Origin: Neoroseomonas marina
GTDB lineage: Bacteria; Pseudomonadota; Alphaproteobacteria; Acetobacterales; Acetobacteraceae
Assembly (NCBI RefSeq): GCF_012927745.1
Contig: NZ_JABBKX010000001.1
Span: 310,001 to 374,000, forward strand
Length of the DNA: 64,000 bases
Direction: 5' to 3'
Numbering within the stretch: position 1 is the first letter of the stretch; each line of letters begins with the position of its first letter. Of this stretch, positions 1 through 8,091 are shown piece after piece. The position numbers and the translations under genes are program-made. Under the pieces are notes generated by a model. That model made no database searches and was not told the DNA's origin. It saw nothing but the letters and a program-made list of their open reading frames with translations.

Positions 1-141
1 GGCGTGCCCCTTGCCGCGGGGCTGCTGTACCCGTTCTTCGGCATCCTGCTGTCCCCGCCGATCGCCGCGGCGGCCATGGCCCTGTCTTCGGTCAGCGTCG
101 TGGGGAATGCGTTGCGGTTGAGGCGAGCCCGCCTTCTCTAG
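1..141 (+). CDS. C-terminal end of a heavy-metal (copper-type) P-type ATPase, partial
   Basis: The first 46 codons of the window are open in frame 1 and end at TAG (139-141). The peptide has a hydrophobic helix containing [12 protein letters not shown], followed by [20 protein letters not shown]. This last stretch is the signature of the final transmembrane pair of copper-exporting P1B ATPases (CopA family), where the M-S-S motif in the last helix contributes to Cu(I) binding. The protein would sit in the inner membrane and export copper using ATP. Only the last two helices are visible; the rest is upstream of the window, so metal specificity rests on this short tail. It converges with the aspartate dehydrogenase gene. 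Confidence 0.85.
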   Translation, partial: GVPLAAGLLYPFFGILLSPPIAAAAMALSSVSVVGNALRLRRARLL

Positions 142-199
142 AGTGTTCCGACGTCGTCGCGCGCGGACCTTCCGCGACCGCAGGTTCGACAAACGGGGA

Positions 200-222
200 G
201 CGGGAGAAGCCCCTTCTCCCGC
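200..222. terminator. Hairpin between convergent genes, probable terminator
   Basis: A perfect 10-bp stem (gcgggagaag / cttctcccgc) with a 3-base loop lies between the stop of the P-type ATPase and the stop of the minus-strand aspartate dehydrogenase. Reading on the minus strand it is followed shortly by CCCCGTTTG, a weak T tract. It could serve both genes. Confidence 0.55.
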
Positions 223-226
223 CGCC

Positions 227-1036
227 TTACGACCCGACCTTCAGCGTGCTCGTCAGGCCCCGCAGGCATGCCACGATCGACAGCGGCGTGATCTTCCCCG
301 TCCGCGGGTTCTCCTCCGACGGCACGTTCTCGATCGTCATCGTCAGGCGCGCGGCGGCGGCCTCGACGCGGATGGTGTGCGTGTTACGCGTCACGCCCGG
401 ATCCGCCCAGATCTCGACCATCGTGCGTTCCGGCCCGATGCCGGCGAGCGCCAGCGCCGCCGCGACGTTCACATTCGCCGGGAAGCCCTGCGCCGCGTCG
501 AAGGCATTGCCCTTGAAGACGCGCGTCGCGGTCGTGATCGCGCCGACGTCGATGTTGTGCTGCTTGAGGTAGGGCGCGCCCTCGAGCCCCCGTGGCGGCT
601 TGCGCGTCTCGATGGTCACGCTCTCAACCGCGCCCTCGGCGGCCGCGCGCACGGCATCGAGGCCGAGCAGCGCGCCGGTCGGCACGATGATGCGCGCGCC
701 GGTCTGCTTCGCGCGCTCGACCAGGTGCATCCGCGGCAGCAGCGCGCCGACCGAAGACGGGACGAAGATCTTCCCGGCCTCGATGGCGGCGGACGCGATC
801 TCCTCGAAGGCGGCGGCCGGCGCGGCCTCGACCACGATGTCGCAGGCGGCGAGTTCGGCGTTCGGGACCACCATCGGCGGTGCCTTGAAGCCCGCGATGT
901 TCGCCTGCGCCTTCTTGAGGTCCCGCGCGCTGACGGCCGCGAGACGCAGCCCCTGCACGCCGGCATCGAGCTGCCGCGCGAGATGCAGCCCGATCGCCCC
1001 GAGCCCCGCGATGCCGACCGTCAGTTCCTTGGCCAT
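227..1036 (-). CDS. nadX: L-aspartate dehydrogenase
   Basis: 269 aa, the usual length of the family. It oxidises L-aspartate to iminoaspartate with NAD(P), feeding NAD synthesis or nitrogen metabolism in the cytoplasm. The N-terminus has the Rossmann motif GIAGLGAIG (residues 8-16). The middle carries PTGALLGLDA, and the C-terminal half has GFPANVNVAAALALAGIG, the strongest family signature (DUF108/AspDH), followed by ADPGVTRNTHTI. The ATG start follows a clear promoter-side gap of about 50 bases from the next gene. No nadA or nadC lies beside it, so the pathway assignment comes from the family alone. The symbol nadX is given on family grounds. Confidence 0.88.
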   Translation of the reverse strand: MAKELTVGIAGLGAIGLHLARQLDAGVQGLRLAAVSARDLKKAQANIAGFKAPPMVVPNAELAACDIVVEAAPAAAFEEIASAAIEAGKIFVPSSVGALLPRMHLVERAKQTGARIIVPTGALLGLDAVRAAAEGAVESVTIETRKPPRGLEGAPYLKQHNIDVGAITTATRVFKGNAFDAAQGFPANVNVAAALALAGIGPERTMVEIWADPGVTRNTHTIRVEAAAARLTMTIENVPSEENPRTGKITPLSIVACLRGLTSTLKVGS

Positions 1037-1086
1037 GTGTCCCTCCGCATGATCGCCGCGGCGGGTAGCACAGGCGGGAGGGGAAG

Positions 1087-1404
1087 TCAGCGCGCCGCGG
1101 CGTCGACGCGCCGTCGCGCGAACCAGGCGGAAATCCCGACGCCGATCCAGACCGCGCCCAGCGCCAGCTTCACCACGCTGCGCGCGCGGTCTTCATCCAG
1201 CACCAGGGCCAGCGCGATATTGGCCAGGCCCAGAACGATCCCGAGCCAGATGAAGAGCGTCTGCTGCCGACGATGATTGCGTCGGAATTCCTCGGGCGTG
1301 CCCCGGTGCCGCGGGCGGACCCAGCCGCGCACGACCCGCCCGGCCTCGATGGGCATCCAGACGATCAGGACCACCCCGCAGACGAAGGCCAGGAGTTCCA
1401 GCAT
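1087..1404 (-). CDS. Small membrane protein of unknown function
   Basis: 105 aa. Three hydrophobic segments are visible: residues about 2-20, 50-67 and 78-95. A basic, histidine- and arginine-rich loop (RPRHRGTPEEFRRNHRRQQ) separates the first two, so the loop is probably cytoplasmic by the positive-inside rule. The ATG is preceded on the minus strand by GGGAAGGG about 7 bases upstream, a good ribosome binding site, which supports a real gene. I do not recognise a family. It lies between the SDR gene and the aspartate dehydrogenase gene on the same strand and could be co-transcribed with either. Confidence 0.6.
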   Translation of the reverse strand: MLELLAFVCGVVLIVWMPIEAGRVVRGWVRPRHRGTPEEFRRNHRRQQTLFIWLGIVLGLANIALALVLDEDRARSVVKLALGAVWIGVGISAWFARRRVDAAAR

Positions 1405-1507
1405 GTCGCGCCCTTCCCGGTCAGGGCGCGACCCGGCGCCGCGCCTACGCTCAGGCCGGCCAGCCTAGACCCGATGGGCCGGCCCGGCACCGCGGCGTTG
1501 GGTGCCG

Positions 1508-2293
1508 TCAGACGACGGGGCTCGCGCCGCCGTCCACGTTGATCGCCGTCCCGGTCACGTAGCCGCCCATGTCCGAGGCCAGCAGCAGCGCCATGGCGGC
1601 GAATTCCTCCGCCTTGCCGATGCGCCCCAGGGGGACCGGCTTGCCCTGCTCGGCCTTCCATTCCTCCCAGGTGATGTTGCGCTTGTCCGCGGCGTGACGG
1701 CGCACCCACTGGTCGCTTTCGATGATGCCGACCAGCATCGCGTTCACCAGCACGTTGTGGGGCGCGAATTCGTTGGCGAGCGCCTTGGTCAGCGCCATGC
1801 CCGCGGCGCGGCTGACGGAGGTCGGCGTGCTGGTCGCCTTGGGCGCCTTGGCCCCGATGTTGAGCACATTGATGATGCGGCCCCATTTGCGGTCCCGCAT
1901 CCCGGGCAGCGCCAGGCGGCAGAGCCGCACCGCGGCGAACAGCTTGAGGTCCAGGTCGTCCTGCCAGAGCGCGTCCGTCACCTCGAGGAAGGGCCCGCGC
2001 TGGGAGGTGCCGGCGTTGTTCACCAGGATGTCCACCTGGCCGAGCGCGCGCACCGCGCCGGCATGGGCCTGTTCGCAGCCCTGGGCGGTGCGGATGTCGG
2101 CGGCGATGGCGGCGACCTTGGCGGTCGGGGCCGCCTCGCGGATCTCGGCCTCGGCCTGGGCGAGGGATTCCGCCCCGCGCGCGACCAGGGCGACGTTGCC
2201 CCCGGCCTGGGCGAAGGCCTTGGCCATGGCGAGGCCGAGTCCCTTGGACCCGCCCGTGATCAGCGCGGCGCGGCCGTTCAGCGATATCTGCAT
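1508..2293 (-). CDS. SDR-fold protein lacking the usual catalytic residues
   Basis: 261 aa from the ATG at 2293, which has AGGGGG about 7 bases upstream; a longer frame to 2347 lacks such a site and adds a non-SDR leader. The cofactor motif TGGSKGLG (residues 13-20) and NNAG (92-95) are intact, so NAD(P) binding in the Rossmann fold is expected. At the active site the classical Ser-Tyr-Lys is replaced: Asn145 where Ser is expected, Thr158 for Tyr and Arg162 for Lys (TSVSR instead of YxxxK). The C-terminus TGTAINVDGGASPVV is typical of classical SDRs. It is either a divergent dehydrogenase with other catalytic residues or a non-catalytic binding protein. No pathway can be read from the neighbours. 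Confidence 0.85.
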   Translation of the reverse strand: MQISLNGRAALITGGSKGLGLAMAKAFAQAGGNVALVARGAESLAQAEAEIREAAPTAKVAAIAADIRTAQGCEQAHAGAVRALGQVDILVNNAGTSQRGPFLEVTDALWQDDLDLKLFAAVRLCRLALPGMRDRKWGRIINVLNIGAKAPKATSTPTSVSRAAGMALTKALANEFAPHNVLVNAMLVGIIESDQWVRRHAADKRNITWEEWKAEQGKPVPLGRIGKAEEFAAMALLLASDMGGYVTGTAINVDGGASPVV

Positions 2294-2366
2294 GGATGAT
2301 CCCCCTCTCGGTGCCGGCCATCCTGCCGGGAACCGCGCAGCGCGCAAGGAAGGGGAAAGGACAGGG

Positions 2367-2443
2367 TGGGGCGACCAACGGGACTCGAACCCGTGACATC
2401 CAGGACCACAACCTGGCGCTCTACCAACTGAGCTATGGCCGCC
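2367..2443 (-). tRNA. tRNA-His (anticodon GTG)
   Basis: The minus strand folds as a full cloverleaf: acceptor GCGGCCA/TGGTCGC, D-arm with AGCTCAGTTGGTAGAGC, anticodon stem CCAGG/CCTGG with loop TTGTGGT (anticodon GTG), and T-arm ACGGG-TTCGAGT-CCCGT. Discriminator C73 and a genomically encoded CCA follow. The base before position 1 (2443 on the plus strand) is G on the tRNA strand, so the G-1:C73 pair required by the classical histidyl-tRNA synthetase can be encoded directly. Confidence 0.96.
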
Positions 2444-2580
2444 ACCGGAGGCGCGGGAGATACGGCCGGCACCCCTCCGCCGTCAACCGCCCGCGCCGAT
2501 GCATGGCTGCCCTGGCCGCCGGGCGCTTGTCCGTACCGGTGCCGGGACGACATGCTGCCCGGCAAAGTCGGGAGTCTCCC

Positions 2581-3810
2581 ATGAGCCTGTCCACCGCCGC
2601 CTCCCGCGCGGCGCTGCCTGTCGGGATCCTGATGGCCTGCGCCGTCGCGGGCGCGATGCTGGCCATGGGGTTGCGCCAATCCTTCGGCCTGTTCCTGGCC
2701 CCGATGACCGAGGCGCATGCCTGGACCGCCTCGGGTTTCGCCTTCGCCATCGCGCTGCAGGTGCTGCTGAACGGCGTCACCCAGCCGATCATGGGGCAGC
2801 TCGCGGACCGCTTCGGCGGACGGATCGTCATCATCGGCGGCGCGCTGCTCTACGCGGCGGGGATCGTCGGCATGGCGCTGTCCGAGGGCCTGCCGCTCTT
2901 CACCTTCTTCGCCGGCATCGTGATGGGCGCGGCCGTTTCGGCCGCCGGCATGCCGACCATCATCGCGAGCCTGACGCGGCTTCTGCCCGAGGATCAGCGC
3001 GGTCGGGCCGTCGGCCTCGGCACGGCGGGCTCATCGGCGGGGCAGTTCCTGGTGGTGCCGCTGGCGGGGATGGGCATCGCGGGCTTCGGCTGGCAGGGCG
3101 CGCTGTTCGCCATGGCCGCGGCGGCGCTGCTGATGGTCCCGCTGGCGCTGCCGTTGTCGGACCGGCCGGCACCCGTTCCGGCGAAGGCTGCCGAAGGCGC
3201 GGACGAATCCGCCGGCGCGGTCCTGTCGCGCGCCTTCCGCGATTCCTCCTTCTGGTGCCTGTTCTTCGGCTTCTTCGTCTGCGGGCTGCACGTGTCCTTC
3301 CTGACGGTGCATCTGCCCGGCTTCGTGCATTCCTGCGGGCTCCCGCTTTATGTCGGGGCGGGCGCGATCTCGCTGATCGGGCTGTTCAACATCGCCGGTT
3401 CGCTGATCTCGGGCGAGCTGACGCAGAAGTGGCGGCGGCGGGAATTGCTGGTCGCGATCTACGCCCTGCGCGGCGTGCTGATGGTCGGCTTCATGATGGT
3501 CGAGAAGACCACCTTCACCGTCATGCTGTTCTCGGCCCTGATGGGGATCCTCTGGCTGTCCACCGTGCCGCCCACCGTCGCGCTCTGCGCGCGGAACTGG
3601 GGCACGCGCTGGCTCGCGACGATCTTCGGCCTGGTCTTCCTCGGCCACCAGGTCGGCGGCTTCACCGGCGCCTATCTGGGTGGGCTCGTCTACGACCTGA
3701 CCGGGTCCTACGACCTCATGTGGTCGATCGGCATCGCGGCGGCTGCCTTCGCGGCCATGGTGCACCTGCCGGTGCGCGACGGGCCGCGGACGGCGCCGGC
3801 CACCGCCTGA
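2581..3810 (+). CDS. MFS transporter
   Basis: 409 aa from the ATG at 2581 (CGGGAG upstream). The open frame extends back across the tRNA gene, but that leader is not coding. The sequence shows 12 hydrophobic helices in two six-helix halves separated by a charged loop near residues 198-212. The cytoplasmic loop between helices 2 and 3 has the MFS-like GQLADRFGGR (about residues 65-74), and DQRGRAVGLG follows in the first half. It resembles the monocarboxylate/oxalate-formate antiporter-like MFS group by its MGLRQSFGLFLAPM start, so organic anions are plausible substrates. That substrate call is inference. Confidence 0.88.
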   Translation: MSLSTAASRAALPVGILMACAVAGAMLAMGLRQSFGLFLAPMTEAHAWTASGFAFAIALQVLLNGVTQPIMGQLADRFGGRIVIIGGALLYAAGIVGMALSEGLPLFTFFAGIVMGAAVSAAGMPTIIASLTRLLPEDQRGRAVGLGTAGSSAGQFLVVPLAGMGIAGFGWQGALFAMAAAALLMVPLALPLSDRPAPVPAKAAEGADESAGAVLSRAFRDSSFWCLFFGFFVCGLHVSFLTVHLPGFVHSCGLPLYVGAGAISLIGLFNIAGSLISGELTQKWRRRELLVAIYALRGVLMVGFMMVEKTTFTVMLFSALMGILWLSTVPPTVALCARNWGTRWLATIFGLVFLGHQVGGFTGAYLGGLVYDLTGSYDLMWSIGIAAAAFAAMVHLPVRDGPRTAPATA

Positions 3811-3819
3811 CCCCCGCTT

Positions 3820-3841
3820 GCCCCGGGCCACCACCCGGGGC
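3820..3841. terminator. Hairpin after the MFS gene
   Basis: An 8-bp GC stem (gccccggg / cccggggc) with a 6-base loop lies 9 bases after the MFS stop codon. There is no T tract, so it may be a weak terminator or only a structured 3' end. Confidence 0.3.
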
Positions 3842-3882
3842 CATACCGGGCCGGACACGCCTGCAGAGGGAATCCCCGAACC

Positions 3883-4335
3883 ATGCGACGCCTTGCCCGT
3901 TGCCTCCTCCTCGCCGCGCCGCTGCTGGCCGTCGGCGCCTCGGCGCAGGAACGCCCGCCCGCCCCGCATGAATGGCTGTTCGGGTCCTGGACCGGGGGCA
4001 TCTTCCCCCCCGCCGACACCGAGGGCGCCCGTTGCCTCGGCCAACCGACGGTGATCTTCACCCGCGACGTGGTGATGCGGACCGCGCTGCTCGATCCGTC
4101 GTACCGGCAGCGGCTGATCGAGACGGTCGCGACGCGGGAGGACACGGCCTCCTTCCGCTTCACGCCGGCGGCCCCCGGCGGCATGTCCTCCCGCCTGCCG
4201 GCCGATTTCGGCTTCGGCTGCCCGGGCGGGCTGGATGAACTGATCGTCCAGCGCGTCGGACCGGACGAGATCACCTTCCCCGGCTGCCGCGAGATGCCCT
4301 CGCCCCTGCGCCGCTGCGGGACGCCGAACCGGTGA
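3883..4335 (+). CDS. Secreted hypothetical protein
   Basis: 150 aa. The N-terminus is a standard signal peptide: basic MRRLAR, a leucine/alanine core and a probable cleavage site after GASA (about residue 21). The mature part has EWLFGSWTGGIFPP near its start and four cysteines that could form two disulfides in the periplasm. The phrase LFGSWTGG resembles lipocalin-like or DUF-type periplasmic proteins, but I cannot assign a family. Its last four bases overlap the start of the racemase-family gene (GTGA), so the two are translationally coupled. Confidence 0.65.
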   Translation: MRRLARCLLLAAPLLAVGASAQERPPAPHEWLFGSWTGGIFPPADTEGARCLGQPTVIFTRDVVMRTALLDPSYRQRLIETVATREDTASFRFTPAAPGGMSSRLPADFGFGCPGGLDELIVQRVGPDEITFPGCREMPSPLRRCGTPNR

Positions 4336-4976
4336 GCGGCCAGAGGCGCATCGCGCTGATCCACGCGCTCCGCCACTCGCCGCCACCGATCGAAGCCGCC
4401 TTTGCCCGGCTCTGGCCGGGCCAGGTGCTGATGAACCTGCTGGACGACAGCCTCTCCGCCGACCTGGCGCGGGAGGGGAAGCTGACCCCGCGGATGACCG
4501 AGCGCTTCCTGACGCTCGCGCGCTACGCCGCCGGCACCGGGGCGGACGGCATCCTCTTCACCTGCTCGGCCTTCGGCCCGCCGATCGAGGCCTGCGCGCG
4601 CGACCTCGCGCCGCTGCCCGTGCTCAAGCCGAACGAGGCGATGATCGAGGAGGCGGTGAAGGTCGGCACGCGCATCGGCCTGCTGGTCACCTTCCCCGGC
4701 ACGATCCCGTCCATGACGCCGGAATTCCCGCCCGGCATCACCGTGGTGCCGAAGGTCGCGGAGGGCGCGCTCGCCGCCCTCGATGCGGGCGATCTCGAAA
4801 CGCATGACCGCCTCGCGGAGGAAGCCGCGCGGGATCTTGCGGATTGCGATGCCGTCGCGCTCGGCCAGTTCAGCCTGGCGCGCGCGAAGCAGCATGTGGA
4901 ACGCGCCACCGGCAAGCCGGTGCTGACGACGCCGGACAGCGCGGTGCTCAAGCTGAAGCGGCTGCTCGGCGCCTAG
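4332..4976 (+). CDS. Asp/Glu racemase superfamily protein
   Basis: 214 aa from a GTG start that overlaps the preceding stop codon by four bases. The first half has the superfamily active-site segment ILFTCSAFGPPIEA (Cys78), and the C-terminal half has the matching DAVALGQFSLARA. In two-cysteine racemases the second segment carries another Cys; here that position is Gln/Phe, so a symmetrical two-base racemase mechanism is unlikely. One-cysteine relatives include decarboxylases and isomerases of small carboxylic acids. The substrate is unknown. It is cytoplasmic, with no signal peptide, and its end overlaps the convergent M48 protease gene by four bases. Confidence 0.78.
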   Translation: MSGQRRIALIHALRHSPPPIEAAFARLWPGQVLMNLLDDSLSADLAREGKLTPRMTERFLTLARYAAGTGADGILFTCSAFGPPIEACARDLAPLPVLKPNEAMIEEAVKVGTRIGLLVTFPGTIPSMTPEFPPGITVVPKVAEGALAALDAGDLETHDRLAEEAARDLADCDAVALGQFSLARAKQHVERATGKPVLTTPDSAVLKLKRLLGA

Positions 4977-6145
4977 GTCCGCGGCCCCCAGGGCGACCGC
5001 GCACCGCCGCCCGGCGGCGGCGGTCCCGGCTGCGCGGGACCCTGCCACCACGGCGTCGCGCCGCCCGACTGCGCGGCCGGCAGGTTGACCGTCGCGTCCG
5101 AAGCCTCCTGCTGCGCCCAGGCCGGGACATCCGCGGCCGCAGGCGCCTCGACGGCCAGCGGGCCGGGATCGCGCCCGCCCGCATAGCGCACCAGCGCCGC
5201 CACGCGGTCGCCGATCGGCGGATGCGTCGCCATCAGGGAGGACAGGGCGTTGTCGGCCGCGTCCTCGAGGAACAGGGCGCGGACCTGGGGCGAGACCTCG
5301 GGCATGTCGGCGTTGCCCTCCACCTTCCGCAGCGCGGAGATCATCGCATCGGGGTCGGAGGTCAGCTCCACGGCGCCCGCGTCGGCGAGATACTCACGGT
5401 TCCGCGACAACGCCATGCGCAGGACGGCCGCGAGGCCCCAGGCAAGGGCGATGATCAGCACGCCGACCAGCGCGGCGAAGCCGCCGTTTCGCGAATCCGT
5501 GCGCACGCGCCAGCCGCCGCCATCGTCGTCCGAGGTGCGTCGGTCGTGCCGCGCGACGCGCCGCGTGCGCGTCATCATGTCGAAGCCGAGGGAGATGATC
5601 CCGACGAAGACCGCGGCGACGAGGCCAAGCCGCGCATCGCCGTTGCGGATATGCGCGAGCTCATGCGCGAGCACCGCGCGCAACTCCCGGTCGTCGAGCC
5701 CCTGCATGAGGCCGCGCGTGACGGTCACCGACCCTGTCTCGCGCGACAACCCTGACGCGAAGGCGTTCATCGCCTGCGTCTCGATGATGGCGAGGCGCGG
5801 CATCTTCATCCCGCGCGATATGCAGAGGTTCTCGAGCAGGTTCCACAGCCGCGGCTCCTCCTGCCGCGTCACGGGATGCGCGCCGGTCGCCCAGTCGAGG
5901 ATGCGGTCATGCGCCTGCCAGGCGATCGCGAACCAGATGATCGAGATGCCGCAGCCGACGACGTAGAGCCCCGGCAGGTTGGACAGCGCGTTGCGGAAGG
6001 CGCGGGCGAGGTCGTGCTGCTCGGACCCGAAGAACAGCCCGACGCCGAGCATGGTGAGGGCGAGCAGCATCGGGAACCCGGCCAGCAGCAGCATCGACCG
6101 CCAGGCCGTGTTCCACGCATGCGTCCGCAGGCCGAAGGCCTGCAT
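4973..6145 (-). CDS. M48-family membrane zinc metalloprotease (HtpX-like)
   Basis: 390 aa. Two transmembrane helices (about residues 20-40 and 60-77) precede the catalytic domain. The zinc motif HELAH is at residues 161-165 followed by IRNGD, and the third ligand Glu is in SRNREYLADAGAVEL. Further hydrophobic segments follow the HExxH helix, as in HtpX-like proteases of the inner membrane, which cleave misfolded membrane proteins. The last 60 residues form a Pro/Gly-rich disordered tail containing ASDATVNLP. The lemA gene lies just upstream on the same strand (7-base gap), a common pairing for this family. An HtpX-like role in membrane quality control is the best guess. Confidence 0.9.
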   Translation of the reverse strand: MQAFGLRTHAWNTAWRSMLLLAGFPMLLALTMLGVGLFFGSEQHDLARAFRNALSNLPGLYVVGCGISIIWFAIAWQAHDRILDWATGAHPVTRQEEPRLWNLLENLCISRGMKMPRLAIIETQAMNAFASGLSRETGSVTVTRGLMQGLDDRELRAVLAHELAHIRNGDARLGLVAAVFVGIISLGFDMMTRTRRVARHDRRTSDDDGGGWRVRTDSRNGGFAALVGVLIIALAWGLAAVLRMALSRNREYLADAGAVELTSDPDAMISALRKVEGNADMPEVSPQVRALFLEDAADNALSSLMATHPPIGDRVAALVRYAGGRDPGPLAVEAPAAADVPAWAQQEASDATVNLPAAQSGGATPWWQGPAQPGPPPPGGGARSPWGPRT

Positions 6146-6152
6146 GGCGGGC

Positions 6153-6716
6153 CTAGAACCGGACCTGCGGCGCGGCCTGCACCGCGGCCGCTTCGGCCTC
6201 GGGCAGTTCGAAGAAGCCGCGCTGCTGGAAGCCCATCGACTTGGCGAAGAAGACCGCCGGGACGCTTTCCGTCATCGCGTTGTATTCCGCGACGGACGAA
6301 TTGTAGAAGCGCCGCGCCGCGGCGATCTTGTTCTCGATGTCCGAGAGTTCGCCCTGCAGGGCGATGAAGTTCTGGTTGGCCTTGAGGTCCGGGTAGGCCT
6401 CGGACAGCGCGAACAGCCGGCCGAGCGCGGCGCCGAGCGCGCCTTCCGCCGGGCCCGCCGCGGCCGGCCCCTGCGCCTGGGCGGTGACCGCCGAGTTGCG
6501 GGCCTGGATCACGGCGTCGAGCGTCGACTTCTCGTGCGTCGCGTAGCCCTTCACCGTCTCCACGAGGTTGGGAATCAGGTCGTGCCGCTGCTTGAGCTGC
6601 ACGTCGACATCGGACCAGGACTGGCCCGTCACCTGCCGCAGGGCGACCAGCCGGTTGTAGACGACGACCAGCCATACAACCACCAGCACGACGATCCCGA
6701 GGATCACCCATTCCAT
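6153..6716 (-). CDS. lemA: LemA family protein
   Basis: 187 aa, the typical length. One N-terminal transmembrane helix (residues 3-23, MEWVILGIVVLVVVWLVVVYN) is followed by a helical periplasmic domain. The conserved block WSDVDVQLKQRHDLIPNLV is the LemA signature, and LKANQNFIALQGELSDIENKI and FYNSSVAEYN are also family-typical. LemA proteins have no firmly known biochemical role. They are repeatedly found next to M48 or TPM-domain membrane proteins, as here. The ATG at 6716 is preceded on the minus strand by AAGGGG. Confidence 0.93.
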   Translation of the reverse strand: MEWVILGIVVLVVVWLVVVYNRLVALRQVTGQSWSDVDVQLKQRHDLIPNLVETVKGYATHEKSTLDAVIQARNSAVTAQAQGPAAAGPAEGALGAALGRLFALSEAYPDLKANQNFIALQGELSDIENKIAAARRFYNSSVAEYNAMTESVPAVFFAKSMGFQQRGFFELPEAEAAAVQAAPQVRF

Positions 6717-6917
6717 GGAAACGCACCCCTTTCGATCCGCTCGCGCGCCAGACTAGCGGGCCGGCGGGGACCGCGGCACCCCCGCCATCACCGGTGCGTG
6801 CGGCGCCGCACATCACAGCGATTTGTAACGCTGCACGAGTCGTTGACTCGCCATCATTCCACCCGCGTGCGTTTTTGCCGGCAGGTCTCAATTTCGGTCC
6901 TTCTGCCGGATTTCTGC
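6717..6917. promoter_or_regulatory. Divergent intergenic region between lemA and the TadE genes
   Basis: The 201 bases are less GC-rich than the surroundings. They contain a perfect inverted repeat at 6836-6850 (cgagtc-gtt-gactcg), whose centre holds TTGACT, and a T5 run at about 6872-6876. This is a reasonable place for divergent promoters and an operator. I cannot identify a convincing -10 box. Confidence 0.35.
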
Positions 6918-7487
6918 ATGAACCCCGCCTGCCTGCGACCTCCGTCGCGCGGTCCTGTCGCCGCCGTCCGCCGTGCCCGCCGCGATGCCCGGCGCCGCGG
7001 CACCGCGGCGGCGCAGTTCGCGATCATCGCCTTCCCGCTCCTCGTCCTGCTGATGGGCGTGATGGAAGCCGCCTGGCAGCTCGCCACCGGCGCGGGGCTC
7101 GACCACGCGGCGCTGCGCGCCAGCCGCTATGGCATGACCGGCGCCAACACGCCGCCCGCCTGGCAGACCCAGGGCCAGGGCCAGAACCTGCCGACCTGCC
7201 GGTCGAACAACATCCGGTGGCTCATCACCCGGTCCACCGGCTGGCTGATCCGCGACAATTCGGACCTGACGATCACGACCGCCGCCTGGACCGGGGTGAA
7301 CGGGGCTGGTTCGGGCAGCGGGACGAGCGGCGCCGGCGCCGGCGGGCAGATCGTCTCCTACTCCATCACCTACCGGCAGCCCTTCGTGACCGGGGGCATC
7401 GCCAGGCTGCTCTGGGGCACCGACGGCTTCACGCACCGAGCCTTCCTGATGGTCAAGAACGAGCCGTTCGACAATGTACCCTGCTGA
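6918..7487 (+). CDS. TadE-like pilus-assembly protein
   Basis: 189 aa from the ATG at 6918. After a basic leader (RRARRDARRRG) comes the TadE helix GTAAAQFAIIAFPLLVLLMG (about residues 28-47), then a periplasmic domain rich in Asn, Thr and Gly. TadE/TadF proteins are minor pseudopilins of tight-adherence (Flp) pili, processed by a prepilin peptidase and placed in the periplasm or inner membrane. It is the first of three genes that overlap each other (14 and 4 bases), so they form one operon. No tadA, tadB, tadC, rcpA or flp gene is nearby. Confidence 0.78.
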   Translation: MNPACLRPPSRGPVAAVRRARRDARRRGTAAAQFAIIAFPLLVLLMGVMEAAWQLATGAGLDHAALRASRYGMTGANTPPAWQTQGQGQNLPTCRSNNIRWLITRSTGWLIRDNSDLTITTAAWTGVNGAGSGSGTSGAGAGGQIVSYSITYRQPFVTGGIARLLWGTDGFTHRAFLMVKNEPFDNVPC

Positions 7488-8091
7488 GCAGGTCCTGCAG
7501 GACCGCCGCGGCGCGGCGGCGCTCGAGCTCGTCCTCCTGGCGCCGATCTTCTTCCTCATCGCGCTGGCGACGACCGACATCGTCCGGTACTTCCGCGCGC
7601 AGCTCCGCGTCGAAACGGTGGCTGTCCAGCTCGGCCAGATCGTCTCGCAATGTCGCCGCATCACGGATCCGGGCGACGTCAACCAGTTCTGGAACCATGC
7701 GACGCGCATCGCCGGCGGCGTGGTCGACGTGAACAGCGGAACGGGCGGCGCGGTGATCGTCACCGCGGTCGGGCGCAACAACAACGCGAACCGCGCGCTG
7801 TGGCGCAAGCGCACGGGCAACACGACGATCGCGAGTTCGGTCGCGACCACGGTGCCCGGCGCCGCGACGATCGCCGAAGGCTTCGTCGTCCCCACCGGCC
7901 AGACGCTGTTCGTGACCGAGGTCTACGCCGTCGTCCAGCCCTGGATCCTGAGCGCGGGGCTGATCGGCACCGTGCTGCCGAACGTGCTCAACGGCACGAC
8001 GCTGTTCCTGTCGCGCGCGCCCGACCCCACGATCCTGCAGACCGACCCCGCGACCGTCGCCAACCCGAACAATGCGGATTGCACAGCATGA
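7474..8091 (+). CDS. TadE/TadF-like pilus-assembly protein
   Basis: 205 aa. It starts 14 bases inside the preceding TadE gene and ends in a four-base ATGA overlap with the vWA protein. The N-terminus has the pseudopilin-type block DRRGAAALELVLLAPIFFLIAL (residues about 10-31), including the conserved Glu in ALELVLLAPIF. The remainder is a soluble periplasmic domain with few charged residues. It is probably a second minor pseudopilin that works with its two neighbours. Confidence 0.75.
   Translation: MYPAEQVLQDRRGAAALELVLLAPIFFLIALATTDIVRYFRAQLRVETVAVQLGQIVSQCRRITDPGDVNQFWNHATRIAGGVVDVNSGTGGAVIVTAVGRNNNANRALWRKRTGNTTIASSVATTVPGAATIAEGFVVPTGQTLFVTEVYAVVQPWILSAGLIGTVLPNVLNGTTLFLSRAPDPTILQTDPATVANPNNADCTA

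Noticed and set aside
143-1276. 377-codon plus-strand frame over aspartate dehydrogenase
   Set aside because: It is Arg-rich with no family features, while the opposite strand encodes a clear aspartate dehydrogenase.
4332-4976. Loss of the second catalytic Cys in the racemase-family protein as a novelty
   Set aside because: To my knowledge the segment LAQFS or LGQFS without Cys is common in one branch of this superfamily, so it is noted in the annotation only.
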